Source of the DNA: Pseudomonas fragi | Lineage (GTDB): Bacteria > Pseudomonadota > Gammaproteobacteria > Pseudomonadales > Pseudomonadaceae | NCBI RefSeq assembly: GCF_002269505.1 | Contig: NZ_NQKQ01000006.1 | Coordinates: 62,001 to 126,000 of the forward strand | Reading direction: 5' to 3' | Length of the DNA: 64,000 bases | Translations under genes and position numbers: made by a program | Shown: one piece after another, positions 17,646 to 27,622 of the stretch | How the letters are laid out: each line of letters starts with the position of its first letter | Position numbering within the stretch: the stretch's first letter is position 1 | Notes under the pieces: model-generated | Told to the model about the DNA's origin: nothing | The model's input: only the letters and a program-made list of their open reading frames with translations | Database searches by the model: none

Positions 17646-17757
17646 GCCCCTCACCCTAAACCTCTCCCGGAGGGAGAGGGGACTAAAAGCAAAAGCAGAT
17701 CTTCGCAACACCACAGATCGGCTCCCTCTCCCTTTGGGAGAGGGCTGGGGTGAGGGT
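17646..17757. repeat. Paired inverted family A repeats between folA and the cystine symporter
   Basis: Two opposed units (17646-17681 and 17724-17757), separated by about 40 bases, in the convergent gap between folA and the minus-strand symporter gene. They probably act as a transcript-end stem-loop for both sides. No separate T-tract terminator is visible. Confidence 0.88.
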
Positions 17758-17764
17758 CGGCTTT

Positions 17765-19156
17765 TTAAGCGTGCGCCAGATCACCATGATCGTCTTCAGC
17801 CAGGATGGCCTTGTCGGTCTGGTTCAGGATCTGGCTGGTCACGGTACCTGCCACCATCGAACCGCTGACGTTCAGCGCAGTACGGCCCATGTCGATCAGG
17901 GGCTCGACCGAAATCAGCAGCGCCACCAGAGATACCGGCAAGCCCATGGCCGGCAACACGATCAGTGCAGCGAAGGTTGCACCACCGCCCACACCGGCCA
18001 CGCCTACCGAACTCAAGGTCACAATGGCCACCAGCGAAGCAATCCACACCGGGTCGAGCGGGTTGATACCCACGGTCGGGGCAACCATCACGGCCAGCAT
18101 GGCCGGGTACAGACCGGCACAGCCGTTCTGGCCAATGGTTGCACCAAACGAGGCAGCAAAGCTGGCGATCGAAGACGGAATCCCCAGACGACGGGTTTGC
18201 GCTTCGATGCTCAGCGGGATGCTGGCCGCGCTCGAACGACTGGTGAAAGCAAATGTCAGAACCGGCCATACCTTGCGGAAGAAACGAAGCGGGTTAACCC
18301 CGGAAAACGACACGATCACGCCGTGAATCACAAACATCAACGCCAGCGCGATGTAAGACACCACCACAAAGCTGCCCAGCTTGATGATGTCCTGGACGTT
18401 GGACATGGCAACCACTTTGGTCATCAGGGCCAGTACGCCGTACGGGGTCAGTTTCATCACCAGGCGCACCAGGCGCATCACCCAGGCTTGCAGGGTGTCG
18501 ATGGCGCTGAGGATCTTGCCGCCTTTTTCCGGCTCGTCCTTGAACAGCTGCAACGCGGCGATGCCCAGGAATGCAGCGAAGATCACCACGCTGATGATCG
18601 AGGTCGGCTTGGCCCGCGCCAGGTCGGCAAACGGATTTTGCGGGATAAACGACAGCAGCAGTTGTGGCACGTTCAGGTCTGAAACCTTGCCCGCGTAGTC
18701 GCTCTGGATCACTTGCAGGCGGCTCATTTCTGCAGCGCCGGCCACCAGGCCATCGGCGGTGAGGCCGAACAGGTTGGTCAGACCGATACCGACAAGTGCT
18801 GCGATCATGGTGGTGAACAGCAGCGTGCCGATGGTCAGGAAGCTGATCTTGCCCAGGGACGAGGCGTTATGCAGACGGGCTACGGCGCTCAGGATCGACG
18901 CGAACACCAGCGGGATCACGATCATTTGCAGCAGTTGTACGTAACCGCTGCCAACCAGATCGAACCAGCCGATGGAGGCTTTCAGGGTCGGGCTGTCTGT
19001 ACCGTAGGTCAGGTGCAGGCACAGGCCGAACACCACGCCTATAACCAGCGCCAGCAAGACTTTTTTCGCCAGGCTCCACGCGGTGTGGCGGGTCAGCGAC
19101 AAGCCGAACAGCAACGCGAGGAACACCAGCAGATTGAGGATCAGCGGGAAATTCAT
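17765..19156 (-). CDS. L-cystine/dicarboxylate symporter (TcyP/YdjN-like)
   Basis: 463-residue sodium:dicarboxylate symporter-family protein with about eight or nine hydrophobic helices and the re-entrant loop signatures [13 protein letters not shown] and [16 protein letters not shown]. The length and the N-terminus ([20 protein letters not shown]) fit the TcyP/YdjN L-cystine importer branch rather than GltP/DctA. I chose the ATG at 19154-19156; an upstream extension would precede the hydrophobic N-terminus and is not supported. Substrate inferred from family resemblance. Confidence 0.85.
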   Translation of the reverse strand: MNFPLILNLLVFLALLFGLSLTRHTAWSLAKKVLLALVIGVVFGLCLHLTYGTDSPTLKASIGWFDLVGSGYVQLLQMIVIPLVFASILSAVARLHNASSLGKISFLTIGTLLFTTMIAALVGIGLTNLFGLTADGLVAGAAEMSRLQVIQSDYAGKVSDLNVPQLLLSFIPQNPFADLARAKPTSIISVVIFAAFLGIAALQLFKDEPEKGGKILSAIDTLQAWVMRLVRLVMKLTPYGVLALMTKVVAMSNVQDIIKLGSFVVVSYIALALMFVIHGVIVSFSGVNPLRFFRKVWPVLTFAFTSRSSAASIPLSIEAQTRRLGIPSSIASFAASFGATIGQNGCAGLYPAMLAVMVAPTVGINPLDPVWIASLVAIVTLSSVGVAGVGGGATFAALIVLPAMGLPVSLVALLISVEPLIDMGRTALNVSGSMVAGTVTSQILNQTDKAILAEDDHGDLAHA

Positions 19157-19375
19157 GAAAGCTCCGAGGGGACGACTTGTACCAGTCTTGGATGTAACTA
19201 TTGCGAACCGGAAATCGTAACAGGTTGATATATCTACAAATATACCGATGTGGAATGACAACCTTGGTTTTTGGAATAAGGCTGTGACGCAGACAAGACG
19301 ATAGCAGTCGTGTCCAAGTTAAAAACTGTCATGCAGGTTTGTTAGCGTCGATGCCTTTAATCAGGAGCATAGCTG

Positions 19376-20431
19376 ATGAAACTGACCGCCAAATTGACCG
19401 CGTTAACCCTGTGCATGGGCCTTGCGGGCCAGGCGATGGCCACGGAACTCAAGCATTGGCCTGCCGATCAGGCCAAACAACTGGAAACCATGATCGCCGC
19501 TAACGCGAACAAGGGTAACTTCGCGGTCTTTGACATGGACAACACCAGCTATCGCAACGATCTTGAAGAAGCGCTGCTGCCGTTTATGGAAAACCGCGGC
19601 CTGATCACCCGTGACAGCCTCGACCCGTCACTCAAGCTGATCCCGTTCAAGGACACTGCCGAGCATAAAGAAAGCCTGTTCAGCTACTACTACCGCCTGT
19701 GCGAAGTGGACGACATGGTGTGCTACCCGTGGGTGGCTCAGGTGTTTTCCGGTTTCACCCTGCAACAGCTCAAGGGCTACGTGGATGAACTGATGGCATC
19801 TGGCAAGCCGGTGCCGGTGACTTACTTCGAGGGGGATCTGGTCAAGGCCTCCGAGGTCCAGCCACCCAAGGTGTTTACCGGGCAGGTCGAGCTGTTCAAC
19901 AAGTTGATGGAGAACGGCATCGAGGTTTATGTCATGACCGCGGCTTCGGAAGAGCTGGTGCGCATGGTCGCGGCCGATCCCAAGTACGGTTACAACGTCA
20001 AACCGCAGAACGTGATTGGCGTGAGCACATTGCTCAAAGATCGTAAAACCGGTGAGCTGACGACAGCCCGCAAACAGATCAGCGCCGGTACCTACAACGA
20101 AAAAGCCAACCTTGGGCTGGAGCTGACCCCTTACCTGTGGACCCCGGCCACCTGGATGGCGGGCAAGCAGGCCGCCATCCTGACCTATATCGACCAATGG
20201 AAGAAACCGGTGCTGGTGGGCGGTGATACGCCGTCAAGTGATGGCTACATGCTGTTTCACGGTGTGGACGTGGCCAAGGGCGGGGTGCACTTGTGGATCA
20301 ACCGCAAAGATAAATACATGGCGCAACTGGAAGGCATGATGGCCAAAAACGCGGCGGCGCAGGCCAGGGAAGGGTTGCCGGTAACGGCGGACAAGAACTG
20401 GGTGATCGTCAAGCCTGACCAGATCCAGTAA
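19376..20431 (+). CDS. pchP: Periplasmic phosphorylcholine phosphatase (HAD family)
   Basis: 351-residue HAD-superfamily phosphatase. A Sec signal peptide (residues 1-22, ending GQAMA) exports it. The catalytic motif I is VFDMDNTS with nucleophile Asp53 and acid/base Asp55. Motif II lies near VMTAAS and motif III near VGGDTPSSDGYM. It resembles Pseudomonas PchP, which releases choline from phosphorylcholine. Start ATG at 19376 after CAGGAG. The choline released could feed the betT/betBA genes at the far end of the window (inference). Confidence 0.88.
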   Translation: MKLTAKLTALTLCMGLAGQAMATELKHWPADQAKQLETMIAANANKGNFAVFDMDNTSYRNDLEEALLPFMENRGLITRDSLDPSLKLIPFKDTAEHKESLFSYYYRLCEVDDMVCYPWVAQVFSGFTLQQLKGYVDELMASGKPVPVTYFEGDLVKASEVQPPKVFTGQVELFNKLMENGIEVYVMTAASEELVRMVAADPKYGYNVKPQNVIGVSTLLKDRKTGELTTARKQISAGTYNEKANLGLELTPYLWTPATWMAGKQAAILTYIDQWKKPVLVGGDTPSSDGYMLFHGVDVAKGGVHLWINRKDKYMAQLEGMMAKNAAAQAREGLPVTADKNWVIVKPDQIQ

Positions 20432-20433
20432 TT

Positions 20434-20465
20434 CCTGTGGGAGCGGGCAAGCTCGCTCCCACAGG
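20434..20465. repeat. Family C palindromic repeat (GGGAGCGGG type)
   Basis: A short near-perfect hairpin, CCTGTGGGAGCG (20434-20445) against CGCTCCCACAGG, just after the pchP stop. The same arms occur in a longer form at 58303-58393. It may terminate or stabilise the pchP transcript. Confidence 0.85.
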
Positions 20466-20487
20466 GGTGGTTATGTTGCCCATAAAA

Positions 20488-20513
20488 AATCCCGGCACCT
20501 GGCCGGGATTTTT
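20488..20513. terminator. Bidirectional intrinsic terminator between pchP and ilvD
   Basis: Nine-base arms AATCCCGGC (20488-20496) and GCCGGGATT (20502-20510) with a five-base loop. T residues follow on the plus strand and A residues precede on the left, so it can terminate both pchP (plus) and ilvD (minus). Confidence 0.88.
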
Positions 20514-20529
20514 GTTGTTGCAGGGTGGC

Positions 20530-22377
20530 TTACGGCACCAGCTTGTCCAGCAATGCTTTGTCACGCACCGCACCCTTGTCGGCGCTGGTGGCCAGCAAGG
20601 CGTAGGCCTTGAGGGCCGTGGTGACTTTACGCGGACGCACTTCTACCGGCTTCCAGCCTTTCTTGTCTTGCGCGGCGCGGCGTGTCGCCAGCTCTTCGTC
20701 GCTGACCAGCAGGTTGATCGAACGGTTCGGAATGTCGATCAGCACTTTGTCGCCGTCCTGCACCAGGCCAATCGCGCCACCAGCGGCTGCTTCCGGTGAA
20801 GCATGACCGATGGACAGGCCCGAAGTACCGCCCGAGAAACGACCGTCGGTGAGCAGCGCACAGGCTTTGCCCAGGCCTTTGGATTTCAGGTATGAGGTCG
20901 GGTAGAGCATTTCCTGCATGCCCGGGCCGCCTTTCGGGCCTTCGTAACGGATGATCACGATGTCGCCGGCTTGTACTTCGTCCGCCAGAATGCCGCGCAC
21001 GGCACTGTCCTGGCTTTCAAAGATCTTGGCGTTGCCTTCGAACACGTGGATCGACTCGTCGACGCCCGCAGTTTTAACCACGCAGCCATCCAGCGCGATG
21101 TTGCCGTAAAGCACGGCCAGGCCGCCTTCCTGCGAATAGGCGTGTTCGACGCTACGGATACAGCCGTTTTCACGGTCGTCGTCGAGGGTGTCCCAGCGGG
21201 TCGACTGGCTGAATGCTGTCTGCGTCGGAATACCGGCCGGGCCTGCACGGAAGAACGTGTGCACGGCTTCGTCGTCAGTCTGGGTGATGTCCCATTTGGC
21301 GATGCCTTCGGCCAGGGTCTTGCTGTGAACGGTCGGCAGGTCGGTGTGCAGCAGGCCGCCGCGGGCCAGGGAACCGAGAATGGAGAAAATGCCGCCGGCG
21401 CGGTGCACGTCTTCCATATGGTACTTCTGAATGTTCGGCGCCACTTTGCACAGCTGTGGCACGTGGCGCGACAGGCGGTCGATGTCTTTCAGGTCGAAAT
21501 CGATCTCGGCTTCCTGGGCGGCGGCCAGCAAGTGCAGGATGGTGTTGGTCGAGCCGCCCATGGCGATGTCCAGCGTCATGGCGTTTTCAAATGCCTTGAA
21601 GTTGGCAATGTTGCGCGGCAGAACCGACTCGTCATTCTCGACGTAGTACTGGCGGCACAGGTCGACGATGGTGCGACCGGCTTGCAGGAACAGTTGCTCG
21701 CGGTCGCTGTGGGTGGCCAGAGCCGAGCCATTGCCCGGCAGGGCCAGGCCCAGGGCTTCGGTCAGGCAGTTCATCGAGTTGGCGGTGAACATGCCGGAGC
21801 ACGAACCGCACGTCGGGCAAGCGCTGCGCTCGTACTCGGCAACCTTCTCGTCAGAAGCGCTGGAGTCGGCGGCGATGACCATGGCGTCAACCAGATCCAG
21901 ACCGTGGCTGGCGAGTTTGGTTTTGCCCGCTTCCATCGGCCCGCCCGAAACGAAAATCACCGGAATGTTGAGGCGCAGGGAGGCCATCAGCATGCCCGGG
22001 GTGATCTTGTCGCAGTTGGAAATGCACACAATGGCGTCGGCACAGTGGGCGTTGACCATGTACTCGACGGAGTCGGCGATGATCTCGCGGCTTGGCAGCG
22101 AATACAGCATGCCGTCATGGCCCATGGCGATGCCGTCGTCTACGGCAATGGTGTTGAATTCTTTGGCAACGCCGCCAGCGCGCTCAATCTCGCGGGCAAC
22201 CAGCTGGCCCATGTCCTTGAGGTGGACGTGGCCCGGTACGAACTGGGTAAAGGAGTTGGCAATGGCGATGATCGGCTTTTTAAAGTCGGCATCTTTCATC
22301 CCCGTGGCGCGCCACAAAGCGCGGGCGCCGGCCATGTTGCGGCCGTGGGTGGAGGTTTTCGAACGATAGTCAGGCAT
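20530..22377 (-). CDS. ilvD: Dihydroxy-acid dehydratase
   Basis: 615-residue iron-sulfur dehydratase of valine/isoleucine synthesis, converting 2,3-dihydroxy acids to 2-oxo acids. Conserved cysteine regions are present (SNCDKITPG and [19 protein letters not shown]), as is the C-terminal [20 protein letters not shown] signature. Length matches the E. coli-type enzyme (616). The start ATG at 22375-22377 is preceded by CCGGAG. Monocistronic, ending just before a bidirectional terminator. Confidence 0.98.
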   Translation of the reverse strand: MPDYRSKTSTHGRNMAGARALWRATGMKDADFKKPIIAIANSFTQFVPGHVHLKDMGQLVAREIERAGGVAKEFNTIAVDDGIAMGHDGMLYSLPSREIIADSVEYMVNAHCADAIVCISNCDKITPGMLMASLRLNIPVIFVSGGPMEAGKTKLASHGLDLVDAMVIAADSSASDEKVAEYERSACPTCGSCSGMFTANSMNCLTEALGLALPGNGSALATHSDREQLFLQAGRTIVDLCRQYYVENDESVLPRNIANFKAFENAMTLDIAMGGSTNTILHLLAAAQEAEIDFDLKDIDRLSRHVPQLCKVAPNIQKYHMEDVHRAGGIFSILGSLARGGLLHTDLPTVHSKTLAEGIAKWDITQTDDEAVHTFFRAGPAGIPTQTAFSQSTRWDTLDDDRENGCIRSVEHAYSQEGGLAVLYGNIALDGCVVKTAGVDESIHVFEGNAKIFESQDSAVRGILADEVQAGDIVIIRYEGPKGGPGMQEMLYPTSYLKSKGLGKACALLTDGRFSGGTSGLSIGHASPEAAAGGAIGLVQDGDKVLIDIPNRSINLLVSDEELATRRAAQDKKGWKPVEVRPRKVTTALKAYALLATSADKGAVRDKALLDKLVP

Positions 22378-22758
22378 GGAACAACTCCGGGCGGCTAATC
22401 AGGTAACAAACAGGGAAGTGAGCTTCTAATGACTGAGGGACTACACAGAAAATGACCACGTGTCCGAAAGCTGCCTTGAACGCTGCGGGATCGCCGCGCG
22501 TCTGGGCCTGAGCTCATAAACCCGCCGGGGATGATTGGCGATGAATAGGTCGATTCTACACGGCTGGCGGCGGGAGGGAATGGGCCTGACTGTTACGCCA
22601 AGGTACAAATGAACGACTCTTGAAGGGGCATTGGGCAATAAGTTCTAGTAAGGCAGGATCTGCTTTAGTGTGGGAAAGAACTATTTTTGAGAAGTGGCAA
22701 GAACATTTAATGGGAATCAAGCAATAGTGTGTGATTGGTTTTTTGGTGAGGGGTGCAA
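22378..22758. other. Intergenic region with no gene recognised (divergent promoters)
   Basis: About 380 bases between divergent ilvD and the DUF4153 gene. The stretch near 22640-22740 is locally A/T-rich. Small frames here (for example 22441-22638 on the minus strand) have no recognisable product or ribosome site. It presumably holds both promoters; I can not define them. Confidence 0.6.
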
Positions 22759-24450
22759 ATGCTGACGCTAGAGCGATCCGTCAAAACGTATCTGGTCATC
22801 GGTCTGGTGCAAGGGCTGTTGCTATGGCTGGGCACAGCCATAGACGAGCCGGGAGTCCATTATGGGCTGATAACTGCAGTACTGGTGGGCGGCATCAACC
22901 TGCTGCTGCTGGGTGAGAGTATACGTCAGCGCGGCACTGTATGGCTGGTGTTCGGGCTTACGGCCGTCATGACGGCAATCAGTGCCTGGGTCTTTTGGGA
23001 TGGCGATGAGTATTGGCGCTCAGGCAGTTGGTTGGTGGGCAGTTGGACCTTCTTTGCCGTAGTCGTTACTTATGTGTGCACGGTTTTTATGCTGAGCTGG
23101 CCGACGCGTGAGGGGCGCTACCCACGCTACGAAGACCTGTTCCGCCATGCCTGGGACACGGTGTTTATCGTCATGCTGGGCCTGCTGTTGAACGGGGTGT
23201 TCTGGGCATTGCTGTTGTTGTGGGGCGGGCTGTTCAAGATGCTCGGCATCGTTGCGCTCAACAAGCTGTTCGCAACCGATGGGTTTATCTGCGTCAGCTC
23301 GGCGATGGTGTTTGCTCTGGGCGTGCATATGGGCCGCGAAAAAGAGCGGGTTGTCGGCCAACTGCGCGGGGTGTTGCTGGCGCTGTGCCGCTTTCTGCTG
23401 CCGTTGAGTGCGCTGATTGTCATTGTGTTCACTTTCGCCTTGCCCTTTACCGGGCTGGAGCCGACCTGGGATACCGGTTATTCGACGCCGATCATGTTGT
23501 GGCTGGTGGCGGTCAGTCTGTTTTTGCTCAATGGCGTATTTCAGGATGGCAGCCAGGGCAGCGGTTATCCGGCCTGGCTGGTGCGGGTAATTGACTTGTG
23601 CCTGTTGTGTTTGCCGGTACTGGTGGTCTTGGCGGGTTATTCGACCTGGCTGCGTATCGAGCAGTACGGCCTGACTCCGTCGCGGATCCTGGCCATGGTG
23701 CTGGTGCTGGTGATTTTTGTTCACAGCCTGGCGGCGGTTTGGGCGGTGTTCGCCACCAGGGCTGTCTGGCTGGGTAGCTTGCGTACCAGTAATCCGTTGA
23801 TTGCGCTGCTGTGCGTGGTGGTGTTGCTGGGGTTGCATACGCCGTGGTTCAGCCCCCTCAAGTTGAGTGCGAACAATCAGGTGCAGCGTCTGCTGAGTGG
23901 CAAGACTGCGGTGGATACCTTTGATGCGGACACCCTGCGCAATCGTCTGGGGCCACAGGGCAAGCAGGCGTATGACGAGCTGTTGGCGCAAGTCGAGCAA
24001 GGAGTGGTATTGACGGGGCCGGAACGGCAAGACTTGTTGAAACGTCTCAAGGAAGCAGGTACGGGCAATGGCCCCAGAGGGTCCGAGCGGCTGCTGGAAT
24101 GGATCGGGCCCAAGGTCGAGGGCAGTGAGCAGTTTGAGGACAAGGCGTTTGACGGGCAGCTGTGCCTGGCGCCAGGTTGCGCCCTGTGGGCCGTGGATCT
24201 GGATCAGGACGGGCAGCCGGAGGTGCTGCAATTACCCAAGAACAAGTGGTCCGAGCCGTTGCACTTCTTCAAGCGTGATGCTCAGGGCCAATGGCGGCGA
24301 GCCGGGACTTATGCGGGTGATGAGAGCGCGCTGGAACTGATCGAGAAAATCCGCCAAGGCAATGTGAAGGTGGTGAAACCGAGTTATCAGTCATTGCAGA
24401 TAGGCGAGGTTGAGCTGACGCCGAGGCTGGAGAAGCCTCGCAAGCCTTGA
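22759..24450 (+). CDS. DUF4153 family membrane protein
   Basis: 563-residue protein. The first about 365 residues carry about ten hydrophobic segments (for example YLVIGLVQGLLLWLGTAI and LALCRFLLPLSALIVIVFTF), characteristic of DUF4153. The last about 190 residues are soluble and include LAPGCALWAVDLDQDGQPEV, an FG-GAP-like Asp-rich segment. The start could be GTG at 22753, but ATG at 22759 has GAGGGG five bases upstream and is preferred. Function unknown. Confidence 0.8.
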   Translation: MLTLERSVKTYLVIGLVQGLLLWLGTAIDEPGVHYGLITAVLVGGINLLLLGESIRQRGTVWLVFGLTAVMTAISAWVFWDGDEYWRSGSWLVGSWTFFAVVVTYVCTVFMLSWPTREGRYPRYEDLFRHAWDTVFIVMLGLLLNGVFWALLLLWGGLFKMLGIVALNKLFATDGFICVSSAMVFALGVHMGREKERVVGQLRGVLLALCRFLLPLSALIVIVFTFALPFTGLEPTWDTGYSTPIMLWLVAVSLFLLNGVFQDGSQGSGYPAWLVRVIDLCLLCLPVLVVLAGYSTWLRIEQYGLTPSRILAMVLVLVIFVHSLAAVWAVFATRAVWLGSLRTSNPLIALLCVVVLLGLHTPWFSPLKLSANNQVQRLLSGKTAVDTFDADTLRNRLGPQGKQAYDELLAQVEQGVVLTGPERQDLLKRLKEAGTGNGPRGSERLLEWIGPKVEGSEQFEDKAFDGQLCLAPGCALWAVDLDQDGQPEVLQLPKNKWSEPLHFFKRDAQGQWRRAGTYAGDESALELIEKIRQGNVKVVKPSYQSLQIGEVELTPRLEKPRKP

Positions 24451-24453
24451 GCC

Positions 24454-24495
24454 CCCCGTAACAGCTACCTTCGTTCCTCGGCAGCTGTTACGGGG
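24454..24495. terminator. Long perfect inverted repeat in convergent gap (likely terminator-like stem-loop)
   Basis: Arms CCCCGTAACAGCT (24454-24466) and AGCTGTTACGGGG (24483-24495) are perfectly complementary over 13 bases around a 16-base loop. It sits between the convergent DUF4153 and rlmI genes. There is no T tract, so it is not a classical rho-independent terminator. Confidence 0.7.
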
Positions 24496-24510
24496 CGATA
24501 CCCGCCTTAC

Positions 24511-25707
24511 TTAGCTGTTAGGCAGCAAGCGGCAGGTGATGCTCTTGATGTAGCGTGTTTCCGGGATGGCCGGGTGCACCGGGTGGTCCGGGCCCTGGCC
24601 GCCGCGTTCCAGCAACTGCATGTTGCGGTCCAGATGGCGGGCGCTGGTCAGCAGGATGTTTTGCAGGTCGTCTTCGGGCAGGTGCATCGAGCACGATGCG
24701 CTAACCAGAATGCCGTCCTTGTTGAGCAGGCGCATGGCTTGCTCGTTCAGGCGGCGGTACGCACCTTCACCGTTTTTCAGGTCTTTTTTGCGTTTGATGA
24801 ATGCCGGCGGGTCGGCCACGATCACGTCGAAACGCTCTTCGTTGGCCTTGAGCTCCTTGAGAGCTTCAAACACGTCGCCTTCCATGCAGGTGACTTTCTC
24901 GGCAAAGCCGTTCAGTGCTGCGTTACGTTCAACGCCGTCAAGGGCGAAGGACGAGGCGTCCACACAGAACACTTCGCTGGCGCCGAAAGCACCGGCCTGA
25001 ATGCCCCAACCGCCGATGTAGCTGTACAGATCCAGTACGCGCTTGCCCTTGACGTACGGAGCCAGGCGGGCACGGTTCATGCGGTGGTCGTAGAACCAAC
25101 CGGTTTTTTGCCCGGCGATCACAGGTGCTTCGAATTTGACGCCGTTCTCTTCCAGCGAAACCCACTCCGGCACCAGGCCGAATACGGTTTCAACGTAGCG
25201 CTCAAGGCCTTCGGCATCACGGGCAGCCGAGTCGTTCTTGAACAGGATGCCGCTTGGCTTGATCACTTGCACCAGGGCTGCGATCACGTCGTCTTTGTGA
25301 TGCTCCATGGTGGCCGAGGCCAGTTGAACCACCAGAATGTCGCCGAAACGATCAACCACCAGGCCCGGCATCAGGTCGGAATCGCCGTAGACCAGGCGGT
25401 AGTAAGGCTTGTCGAACAGGCGCTCGCGCAGGGACAGGGCCACGTTGAGGCGATGTACCAGCAGCGACTTGTCCAGTGGCAGCTTGATGTCGCGCGACAG
25501 CAAGCGTGCACAGATCAGGTTGTTGGGGCTCATGGCAACGATGCCCAGCGGCTTGCCGCCGGCGGTTTCGAGTACCGCTTGGTCGCCGGCCTTAAAACCG
25601 TTCAGCGGTGTGGCGGCTACATCGATTTCGTTGCTGTAGACCCACAAGTGGCCGGCGCGCAGGCGTCGATCGGCATTGGCTTTAAGGCGCAGGCTTGGCA
25701 GGGACAT
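24511..25707 (-). CDS. rlmI: 23S rRNA (cytosine-1962-C5) methyltransferase RlmI
   Basis: 398-residue SAM-dependent methyltransferase. It has an N-terminal PUA domain (about 1-80, RLRAGHLWVYSNEI), a central EEHEE-like linker, and a Rossmann methyltransferase domain. Visible motifs are VLDLYSYIGGWGIQAGAFGA (SAM-binding motif I), VIVADPPAF (motif IV) and the catalytic cysteine in SASCSMHL. Length matches E. coli RlmI (396). Transcribed alone, divergent from mutM. Confidence 0.93.
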   Translation of the reverse strand: MSLPSLRLKANADRRLRAGHLWVYSNEIDVAATPLNGFKAGDQAVLETAGGKPLGIVAMSPNNLICARLLSRDIKLPLDKSLLVHRLNVALSLRERLFDKPYYRLVYGDSDLMPGLVVDRFGDILVVQLASATMEHHKDDVIAALVQVIKPSGILFKNDSAARDAEGLERYVETVFGLVPEWVSLEENGVKFEAPVIAGQKTGWFYDHRMNRARLAPYVKGKRVLDLYSYIGGWGIQAGAFGASEVFCVDASSFALDGVERNAALNGFAEKVTCMEGDVFEALKELKANEERFDVIVADPPAFIKRKKDLKNGEGAYRRLNEQAMRLLNKDGILVSASCSMHLPEDDLQNILLTSARHLDRNMQLLERGGQGPDHPVHPAIPETRYIKSITCRLLPNS

Positions 25708-25857
25708 GACGTCGCTCCGGGTATTGAAAAGGGCGCGATTATAGCCTTAGACGCAACCATGAGGCTTAGCTGATTCACCGCATTGCGTCGGATCACGGAG
25801 CCAGTGGCGCAGAAATTTCCGTTAGAATTGCCAGCTATTCCAGAGTACGGAGCCCCC

Positions 25858-26670
25858 ATGCCTGAATTACCTGAAGTCGAAACCACCCGCCGTGGCATCG
25901 CCCCGCACCTTGAAGGGCAGCGGGTCAGTCGGGTGATTGTGCGCGAGCGCCGTTTGCGTTGGCCGATCCCTGAGGACCTCGACGTGCGGTTGTCGGGGCA
26001 GCGTATCGTGTTGGTGGAGCGCAGGGCCAAGTACCTGCTGATCAATGCTGAAGTCGGGACGCTGATCAGCCACTTGGGCATGTCGGGCAATCTGCGGTTG
26101 GTGGAAGCCGGATTGCCTGCGGCCAAGCACGAGCATGTGGATATCGAGCTGGAATCCGGGCTGGCCCTGCGTTACACCGACCCGCGCCGGTTCGGGGCGA
26201 TGCTCTGGAGCCTTGACCCGCTGAACCACGAATTGCTGGTGCGTCTGGGCCCGGAGCCGTTGACCGACCTGTTTGATGGCGAGCGTTTGTTCCAGCTGTC
26301 GCGCAAACGTTCGATGGCGGTCAAGCCGTTCATCATGGACAACGCCGTGGTGGTGGGCGTGGGTAATATTTATGCAACCGAAGCGCTGTTTGCCGCCGGC
26401 ATTGATCCGCGTCGCGCTGCCGGGAGTATTTCCCGGGCACGGTATTTAAAGCTGGCGATTGAGATCAAGCGGATTCTGGCGGCCGCCATCGAACGCGGCG
26501 GTACCACGTTGCGCGACTTTATTGGCGGCGACGGCCAGCCCGGTTACTTTCAGCAGGAGCTGTTTGTGTACGGTCGCGGGTATGAACCGTGCAAGATTTG
26601 CGGCACTGAACTGCGTGACGTCAAGCTGGGCCAGCGTGCGAGCGTGTTTTGCCCGCGCTGCCAGACCTAG
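25858..26670 (+). CDS. mutM: Formamidopyrimidine-DNA glycosylase
   Basis: 270-residue base-excision repair enzyme that removes 8-oxoguanine and formamidopyrimidines. The N-terminal catalytic proline region ([13 protein letters not shown]), the H2TH region with [15 protein letters not shown], and a C-terminal zinc finger (CKICGTEL and CPRC) are all intact. Start ATG at 25858, where the mature Pro2 nucleophile follows directly; the longer frame is not used. It converges on the ferredoxin gene with a 3-base gap. Confidence 0.97.
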   Translation: MPELPEVETTRRGIAPHLEGQRVSRVIVRERRLRWPIPEDLDVRLSGQRIVLVERRAKYLLINAEVGTLISHLGMSGNLRLVEAGLPAAKHEHVDIELESGLALRYTDPRRFGAMLWSLDPLNHELLVRLGPEPLTDLFDGERLFQLSRKRSMAVKPFIMDNAVVVGVGNIYATEALFAAGIDPRRAAGSISRARYLKLAIEIKRILAAAIERGGTTLRDFIGGDGQPGYFQQELFVYGRGYEPCKICGTELRDVKLGQRASVFCPRCQT

Positions 26671-26673
26671 CTG

Positions 26674-27594
<921 letters not shown>

Positions 27595-27622
27595 CTATAG
27601 ACGCGACGAAATAACTGCTTTT

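Noticed and set aside
22441..22638. 65-residue minus-strand frame upstream of ilvD
   Set aside because: No ribosome site and no similarity; within the promoter region of ilvD.
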